From Isotricha intestinalis (Eukaryota > Ciliophora > Litostomatea > Vestibuliferida > Isotrichidae), in the NCBI GenBank assembly GCA_023807065.1, contig JAJJLU010000929.1, positions 1 to 13,984 on the forward strand: a stretch of 13,984 bases of DNA. Direction: 5' to 3'. Positions 8,324 to 13,984 of the stretch are shown piece by piece; position 1 is the stretch's first letter; every line of letters starts with the position of its first letter. Both the position numbers and the translations under genes were made by a program. The notes under the pieces were generated by a model that was given only the letters and a program-made list of their open reading frames with translations, was not told where the DNA came from and did not search any database.

Positions 8324-8825
8324 ATGAATAATCTTTCTCAAAAAAATAAGAAAAAATTAACAGTAATATCAATAATTCTAATATTTGCATTTTTACTGAT
8401 TCATATTTCTTTTTCAGAAAGAGCAATATTTTTTAATTATTTCATTCTACCCTCTTTTTTAGGAATATATCAAAAGCAACTTCCTTATGTAAGTTTAAAA
8501 ATATTCATAATTAATTTAGTGTGATTATCAATGTTCAGATAATTGTTTACAATATAATTCAAATACTAAAGAAACATTTATTAAATGTATTAATCAATGT
8601 GGTTGTGTTTTTCTTGAAGAAAATGATGATCAAATTTATTTTTTACAACATTTTTATTCTGTTTTAATTTTAATTTTTGTTTTTTATTTTATTTGGAAAT
8701 TAATTTCAGATAAAATTCAGTTTAATAATATTTATTTATTTAATGAAAGTTATCTCCCTTTAAAACAAGAAGATGAAAAAAATGAATATGAATTTAATGA
8801 AGAATTTAAAGAAGGTTTAATTTAA
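8324..8825 (+). CDS. Small two-helix membrane protein with a six-Cys loop (two exons)
   Basis: Exon 1 is 8324-8488 (55 codons) and exon 2 is 8520-8825 (101 codons plus TAA), giving 156 residues. Unspliced, the frame stops after 66 codons at TGA 8522-8524. Splicing the 31-nt GT-AG intron opens a continuous frame whose second part has clear protein character. Residues about 12-30 are a first hydrophobic helix, and about 96-117 a second. The loop between them holds six cysteines, at 56, 60, 64, 78, 82 and 84 (C-x3-C-x3-C-x13-C-x3-C-x-C). The tail (118-156) is acidic and polar. The even number of clustered Cys suggests disulfides or metal binding on the lumenal or extracellular side; topology and function are inferred. 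No family is recognised. Confidence 0.72.
8489..8519 (+). other. 31-nt spliceosomal intron
   Basis: The segment starts GTAAGT and ends TTTAG, with A/T-only filler apart from one C. Its removal joins the codon for Tyr55 to TGT (Cys56) in phase 0 and removes the TGA at 8522-8524 from frame. Very short introns are well known in ciliates. It is the only convincing intron in the window. Confidence 0.75.
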
Positions 8826-9068
8826 AAAATAATTTTATCTATAATTGTTTTTCATTTTAATATTTCATTAAACTTTATTTTTGCTTTTAAAGACTATTTT
8901 TAAATGGATTTAAAAAGTATATATATTTATTTATTTATAAAAAAATCTATTTCAATTCATTATTAATTACTTAATAATTAAATTTTTTCAATTCTATTTA
9001 ATTCTTTAATTATAAATTCTATCCATTATCATCACAACATTATTTTTTTAAAATTCTATTTGATTATT
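8826..9068. other. 3'-to-3' intergenic spacer
   Basis: These 243 bp separate the stop of the membrane-protein gene and the stop of the convergent TLDc pseudogene. The sequence is T/A-rich with no open frame, RNA gene or repeat that I can support. Confidence 0.4.
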
Positions 9069-10041
9069 TTAACTTAAAATTATTTTAAAAACTTCAACTT
9101 CTTCATTTTTATAATATCCATTATGTTCATTATATATAAATTTAGATTTATTATAAGAAGAATCACTTGTTTCAATATAAGATTCATTCATTTTTTTATT
9201 ATCATAGAATCTTATAACATCAGTATATGGTCCATAATTATAATTACAATATAATCTAAAATTATCTTTAGATCTTTTAATACATTTAATATTTTCATTT
9301 AAATTAAAAACGAACATGTTTGAATGATTTATCCATTCATTTTTTGAATTCCATTATAAAGGAGTATATTTCCTATAATATTTGCATCTTTTATTTTCTT
9401 AAAGTTGTATTTGCTCCTTTATTGTCACAAAGTCTATCAAATGTTAAATATTCTATTCCATCTCTACTCATTCTATTTAATAATTCTGATTGTATTTTCT
9501 TATTTGGATTTATCCAATATTCAAGAGTCGCATTATATCTAATATTATTTTAAATAATTAAACTATCTAATTTTTTTATCACTTGATTCTTTAAATCTTT
9601 TTTTTCTTATATTCTTTTAAAAAAGTAAGAAATAAATTAATTTTTTATTTTCTTTTTCTATAATTTTTATTTTTTTGTTTAATTTTGACTTTCTTTTTTA
9701 AATTCAATATTATCTTTTTCATAAGAATTTTTTAAATTTTCTATTTCATTTTTATTATTTAATTTTAATTCTTTTATTTGATTTTTGTTTATATACTCTA
9801 TTATTTGCTCATATATTTCATCATTGAATCACATAATCCTAATAATTTATTCTTTTTTAATTCTGCTAATAATATTTTTCTTTCATAATAAAGATTTAAC
9901 AAATTATCTTCATATGAAGCAATAATTTGAATTGAAGAATTTAAATTTTGAAAAATTAAATTAAAAGAATGATTTTTATCTGAAATAAATATTATTAGAT
10001 TTTTCTGTTTTAATAATTTCTTTTATTGTTGGAGCCGCCAT
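9069..10041 (-). pseudogene. TLDc-domain protein gene, broken by several frameshifts and a stop
   Basis: Reading the minus strand from ATG 10039-10041 (M-A-A-P-T-I-K) and switching frame where needed gives a coherent protein: an N-terminal helical part, a Lys/Glu-rich coiled coil, then a TLDc domain at the C-terminus (9069 to about 9520). TLDc hallmarks are SRDG followed by a CDNKG block, FVFNL, a YGPYTDV block and a final EVEVFKI strand. Lesions lie at about 10000-10004, 9826-9832, 9682-9687, 9619-9624, 9598-9605, 9550-9552 (in-frame TAA), 9394-9397 and 9340-9345. Seven fit single-base length changes, mostly in homopolymers. The last 82 codons are intact to TAA 9069-9071. Neighbouring genes stay open over kilobases, so this density suggests genuine decay rather than sequencing error alone. 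TLDc proteins are linked to oxidative-stress resistance and V-ATPase regulation in other eukaryotes; any such role here is inferred. Confidence 0.75.
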
Positions 10042-10159
10042 TTTTAAATATATTAAAATATATAAAATCAAGAAAAGTAACGATTTTCAATTAATTAAAT
10101 TTAATTAACAACTATATTTCAATTTATATTAAAAAAATTTAATTTAAAATAAATAAAAA
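10042..10159. promoter_or_regulatory. Divergent upstream region (118 bp)
   Basis: This lies between the ATG of the TLDc pseudogene (-) and the ATG of the large CH-like gene (+). It holds the promoter and A-rich leader of the plus-strand gene and the former promoter of the pseudogene. No specific element can be recognised. Confidence 0.4.
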
Positions 10160-13100
10160 ATGGAAGTTACACCAGAAATGTATGCATGGTTATCAAGTCA
10201 AAAAGTAATAGATCCTTTTAAATCTTTTGAATCTGAATTTGCAGAATCAGATTCATTTAAAATTCCATTAAAAACATTAGAACTTTTATCGGGAGGAAAA
10301 TATATGGATTTAATATTAAAATCTCTACAAGAATCTTATAATAATTTATATAATCTTTCTTTAAATTATATAGAAAATTTAAATCAAATGAAAGAAATAG
10401 ATGAAGAAGAAGATTATATAATTAATTCAGTAAAATATTTTAATTGGAATTTAATAAAAGAATCTCTTAAGAATTTCGGTTTAAATTATAATGATGAAAT
10501 AATAAATAATATAATAAATGGAGATAAAGAATCTTTAATGCAAATATTAAATGAAATATATGAATTACATAATGAAGTTTTAAAACATATTCAATTAGGA
10601 AATCATTCTTTTGATCCAAATAAATATATAGAAGAAAAGAATGAAAATGATATAAATGAATCAGAAATAAATAATTCAAAAATAATAAATAATAAAAATA
10701 AAGTAGAAACAATAAATTTAAATTTATTAGATCCAAATCAAAATTATGATTTATGTAAATCAATATTAGAATTCTTTATAATTTCTCTATGTAAAAATTT
10801 CAAATTAACACCAAAACAAAGTGTAGCATTATTATCAAATAATAGGAAATATTTATCAATATTATGTAACAAAGGAACAAAAGGAAGTTTTGAAGAAGTA
10901 ATAAATTGGTTAAATGATTTAGATATAAATATAAATATAATAATAAATTTATTGAAAAAATCCACTGATGGTATTAATATAAGTTATGCTATTGTTGGAA
11001 CTTCATTATGTAGTAAAAATGAAGATGTTGTTTTAAAATGCATTAATGTTTTAAATAAATTTGAAGAAAATATTAATTTTGATTGGGATTGGTTAAATAA
11101 AGAAGGAATTGATTCTTTTATTTTTGCTATTTTAAAACATGATAATTTAAAATTAAATTTACTAAATTCTTTATTTAATCAAGTTAAAAATAATTTAAAT
11201 GATTTTTTCAATTATTTAAGAAAAAAAATGATTAATAATGAAAAAAAACAAATTTATGAATTTTATTCTTCTATTTTACCTGTTTTAAAAAATATAAGTG
11301 ATAAAAATTTTTATCAACTTTTGCAAAATTTTTTATTTGAAATTTGTTTTAATGAAAAAGAAGATTTATCATATAATATATCAATTTTAGGAGATGCATT
11401 TTTTTATTTTTTTCCTTTAGAAGAAGATATAACAAATAAAATTTTAGAATATTTTTCTTCATGTATAAAAAGTGAAAAAGAAAATATTTTTTCGACTTCA
11501 ATTTCTCAAATTTTTTGTTTAATGGAAAGATTTGGAGAAGTGAAAATTGAATATGCACCTATATTATATAAAAATATTGTTTTTTTATTAATTGAAAATT
11601 TTGATGATGAAATTAAAAGAGAATTTATTTTAATTAATTTTGAAAAATTTTTAAATAATCATCAAACTGTTCCAATTGATATTTTATTAGAAGATTATGT
11701 TAATAAATTAAATAATTGTGATAATTATTCTTTTTGTGATTTAAATTTTATTTTTAATATTATTGAACATCCAAGAATTAGTTCTAATCATTTAATTTTA
11801 ATTATTCAATTTCTGCTAAAAATATCTTTAAATAATATTCGATTTATAGAAATAATAAAAAAAATATTAACAATAATTTTTGAAAAAGAATTAATAAATA
11901 ATATATGCAATGAAAATGAAATAATTTCTTTAATAAAAATATTTTCAGATCATATAAAAGCATCATTAGATTTATTTACTTCAAATATAGAAGATAATAA
12001 CACAAAAATATTAGAAATACCTTTTGATTTACTAGTGAAAAATTTTGAAAATTTGAATGAAAATATACAAAACAATATAATAGATTCAGTTAAAATATAT
12101 AGAAAACAAAAGAAAAAACATTCAAAAGCTTTATTGAATTTATTATGGTTTTATGATAATCATGATGATATTTTATTACAATTGGAAGAAATTTATAAAC
12201 CATTTTATGAAAAAATTGAAATTATAAAAAAAAAAGAAGCAGAGAAAAAAGATGATAACAATTATATATTTAAAAACCAAAAATTATTAAGTGAAATAAG
12301 TGAAAAAAGAAAAAAAAAAGAGGAAGAAAAGAAAAAATTAGAAAATAAAAAAAATAAATTGTCTCTTGAAACAAATAATAATTCAGCAGGAAATATTATT
12401 AGAAAAAAAAATATAAATAATACAATATCACAAGCAACAGAAAATATAAAAAAAAAGAAAGATTTAATAAATAAATTAACAGAAATAAGAGATAATGAAA
12501 AATCAGATGATATATTTAAAAAACATGGAAGAGTAATTTTTCCTGAGAAAAAAATAAAAATTCAACATTTAGAAAATGATATAAATAAATTAGAAAAAAT
12601 AAAATCAATAGAACAATTAATTTATCCTGAAGGAACAATAATAAAAGATAGTAAATTTTTAAGAGCAAAAAGTTCTTATTTTAGAAATAATATAAATGAT
12701 AATTTTTTTAATCCAATAAATTTAAAAGATGAAGAAAATAGAGAAATAAAAGCAATAGAAGGATATAATCTTCAATATAAAAAAAATATTAATTTTTATT
12801 TTAGAACTTATTCGAATGAAAAAACTCAAACAATTTCAAAAACAAATTTATTAAGAATGTTAAGAGATAGAGGATATAATAAATATAGAATTAATTTAGA
12901 TGAATTAAATTTAACTTTAAAAGATTTATTAATTGATTATTTAAAAGAAGTTGAAATTGAATATCATTCTTTACCAAATTTAGATTATTTAGATATAGAT
13001 TTACAAATAAAAAATAAAATTAAATTATTAGAAATGGGAGAATTAGATTTAAATTCCTTTAAAAAAATAATGGTTAAATTATCATATATAATGTATCATA

Positions 13101-13759
13101 AAGTAAGAGATAATTTAACAATAAGTGAATGTTATGGTTTATTTTTAGAAAGATTAACTTTAGCTGTTCAATCAGATATAACAGCAAATTTATATGAAAA
13201 ATATAAACCTGTAATAAAAGTAATAAAGGAGAAAAGAAAAGAAAATAAAAAATACAATTTACCTCCAGGTTTTAAAATAATAAAAAAAGAAAAAGTAGAA
13301 TATAATAAACAATTACCTTTAAATTTTATTAAATCAATAGGAGAAAACAACTATATTTGTTATGAAATATTAAATGATTTAATTTATAATATTTTTAATT
13401 CTACTTCAATTGAATCTTATGTTCAAATTAATAATGAAGAAGATATAGAAATTGATTTTTTAAAAATTCATAAATGGAATATTGATTTAACTTTAGCTTA
13501 TATTAATTTAAATAGTAATTTAAAAAAAGAAGGCATTGAAGTTTGTGATATTTTAGAAGAAAAATTAAATTTACTTTGTAAAGGAAAAGATAATTTTGGA
13601 AATAAAATTTTGAATCCTATTGAAAAAAATAAAAAAGAAATTACTAAATTATATATTAAAGATGATAAAAATAAAGAAGAAGAAAGAAAAAAAAGAAATG
13701 AAGAACTTAAATTATTAATGAAGAAAATAAAAAGAAAAAAAAAGAAAAAGATATTTTAG
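10160..13759 (+). CDS. Large CH-like / alpha-solenoid / coiled-coil protein, probably ciliary (3' end beyond frameshift)
   Basis: There are 1199 residues before TAG 13757-13759. Residues 1-145 (MYAWLSSQKVIDPF, GGKYMD, then NSVKYFNWNLIKESL and NGDKESL) look like a calponin-homology-type fold of the divergent kind found in ciliary and microtubule-associated proteins. Residues about 195-670 are helical repeats resembling an ARM/HEAT solenoid. About 685-740 is a Lys/Glu coiled coil. About 870-1020 includes a helix-loop-helix segment (FYFRTYSNEKTQTISKTNLL) that may be a degenerate EF-hand. An LPPGFKIIKKEKVEY segment lies near 1034-1048. The end is a Lys/Glu-rich helix that runs on, in another frame, after the stop. 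No transmembrane helix or enzyme motif is visible. I cannot name the orthologue. The ATG at 10160 follows an A-rich leader. A cytoskeletal or axonemal role is inferred from the CH-like N-terminus. Confidence 0.8.
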   Translation: MEVTPEMYAWLSSQKVIDPFKSFESEFAESDSFKIPLKTLELLSGGKYMDLILKSLQESYNNLYNLSLNYIENLNQMKEIDEEEDYIINSVKYFNWNLIKESLKNFGLNYNDEIINNIINGDKESLMQILNEIYELHNEVLKHIQLGNHSFDPNKYIEEKNENDINESEINNSKIINNKNKVETINLNLLDPNQNYDLCKSILEFFIISLCKNFKLTPKQSVALLSNNRKYLSILCNKGTKGSFEEVINWLNDLDININIIINLLKKSTDGINISYAIVGTSLCSKNEDVVLKCINVLNKFEENINFDWDWLNKEGIDSFIFAILKHDNLKLNLLNSLFNQVKNNLNDFFNYLRKKMINNEKKQIYEFYSSILPVLKNISDKNFYQLLQNFLFEICFNEKEDLSYNISILGDAFFYFFPLEEDITNKILEYFSSCIKSEKENIFSTSISQIFCLMERFGEVKIEYAPILYKNIVFLLIENFDDEIKREFILINFEKFLNNHQTVPIDILLEDYVNKLNNCDNYSFCDLNFIFNIIEHPRISSNHLILIIQFLLKISLNNIRFIEIIKKILTIIFEKELINNICNENEIISLIKIFSDHIKASLDLFTSNIEDNNTKILEIPFDLLVKNFENLNENIQNNIIDSVKIYRKQKKKHSKALLNLLWFYDNHDDILLQLEEIYKPFYEKIEIIKKKEAEKKDDNNYIFKNQKLLSEISEKRKKKEEEKKKLENKKNKLSLETNNNSAGNIIRKKNINNTISQATENIKKKKDLINKLTEIRDNEKSDDIFKKHGRVIFPEKKIKIQHLENDINKLEKIKSIEQLIYPEGTIIKDSKFLRAKSSYFRNNINDNFFNPINLKDEENREIKAIEGYNLQYKKNINFYFRTYSNEKTQTISKTNLLRMLRDRGYNKYRINLDELNLTLKDLLIDYLKEVEIEYHSLPNLDYLDIDLQIKNKIKLLEMGELDLNSFKKIMVKLSYIMYHKVRDNLTISECYGLFLERLTLAVQSDITANLYEKYKPVIKVIKEKRKENKKYNLPPGFKIIKKEKVEYNKQLPLNFIKSIGENNYICYEILNDLIYNIFNSTSIESYVQINNEEDIEIDFLKIHKWNIDLTLAYINLNSNLKKEGIEVCDILEEKLNLLCKGKDNFGNKILNPIEKNKKEITKLYIKDDKNKEEERKKRNEELKLLMKKIKRKKKKKIF

Positions 13760-13984
13760 AATTAGAAGAAAAAAAGAAATTAGAAAAAGAAAAAAAAGAA
13801 GAATTTGAAATAATTAAAAAAAAATTTAAGGAAATAGAATTAAAAAGAATGAAAGAAAAAGAAGAAGAAAGAAAAATAAAAAAAGAAGAAGAAAATAAAA
13901 TAATAAAAACAAAAGAAAATAAAGAATTTTTTGATAAAGAAATGCAGAAATTAAATAAACAATTTAAATTATTAAAAGAAAAAA
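13758..13984 (+). other. Continuation of the large gene in the -1 frame, open to the window edge
   Basis: From GAA at 13759 the -1 frame reads E-L-E-E-K-K-K-L-E-K and stays open for about 75 codons to the last base, with the same Lys/Glu coiled-coil character as the end of the large protein. The switch can occur anywhere in the A-rich stretch at about 13728-13749, for example if one A is missing from an A run. The stretch includes A-AAA-AAG in the correct phase for a canonical -1 slippery heptamer, but it is also an obvious place for a homopolymer error. The true C-terminus lies outside the window. Confidence 0.7.

Noticed and set aside
9550..9552. In-frame TAA in the TLDc gene read as a reassigned Gln codon
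   Set aside because: Reading it as Gln would keep that segment open, but TAA and TAG end other genes at their natural family ends, and the same gene has seven other lesions.
9320..9553. 77-codon plus-strand frame
   Set aside because: It lies antisense to the TLDc pseudogene, whose minus-strand pieces show clear domain motifs. Its own translation has no protein-like features.
10467..11558. Several minus-strand frames of 69-98 codons, rich in Leu/Tyr/Phe/His
   Set aside because: They are shadows of the long CH-like gene on the plus strand, with no start context or motifs of their own.
1..13984. CRISPR array, rRNA, tRNA or insertion sequence
   Set aside because: I looked for spaced direct repeats, cloverleaf arms with conserved tRNA boxes, conserved rRNA segments and transposase motifs, and saw none.

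Overview
The window is about four-fifths A+T by eye and carries protein-coding genes very rich in Asn, Lys, Ile and Leu. It begins with roughly four and a half copies of a CCCCAAT repeat, which reads as a telomere, so base 1 is probably a chromosome end. The genes are tightly packed and almost intronless (one 31-nt intron is visible). They encode cilium-type proteins such as a DPY-30 docking domain fused to phosphagen-kinase domains and a CDPK-like protein. TAA, TAG and TGA all act as terminators, and Gln is written CAA or CAG. This fits the macronuclear genome of an AT-rich protist, most likely a ciliate that uses the standard genetic code. A litostome such as a rumen ciliate is one candidate. 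The lineage is inference; the telomere-like end and the code usage are seen directly.

Layout: 1-33 telomere; 34-1107 gene-free subtelomere; 1108-2674 (-) CDPK-like protein whose kinase core has lost its catalytic residues, with two good EF-hands; 2675-2845 shared divergent promoter; 2846-5146 (+) DPY-30 domain followed by two degenerate phosphagen-kinase domains; 5147-5670 spacer; 5671-6867 (+) and 6943-8253 (-) two convergent coiled-coil proteins of unknown function; 8254-8323 divergent promoter; 8324-8825 (+) small two-helix membrane protein with a six-cysteine loop, encoded by two exons; 9069-10041 (-) a TLDc-domain gene broken by about eight lesions; 10160 to the window end (+) a large protein with a CH-like N-terminus, an alpha-solenoid and a charged coiled-coil tail, whose frame is interrupted at 13759 but continues in the -1 frame to the edge.

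The most interesting unit is the head-to-head pair at 1108-5146. Both genes encode pseudoenzymes from ATP-dependent phosphotransferase families. One has Ca2+-binding EF-hands and a plausible acylation motif (Gly2, Cys6). The other has a docking domain of the type that binds radial-spoke or AKAP helices. They share about 170 bp of upstream sequence. A non-catalytic Ca2+-sensing or scaffolding role at cilium or membrane is an attractive but unproven reading.

Two otherwise good genes each carry one +/-1 lesion in an A homopolymer, in opposite directions. This looks more like homopolymer-length error than a programmed mechanism. The lesions in the TLDc gene are far denser and fit real decay.
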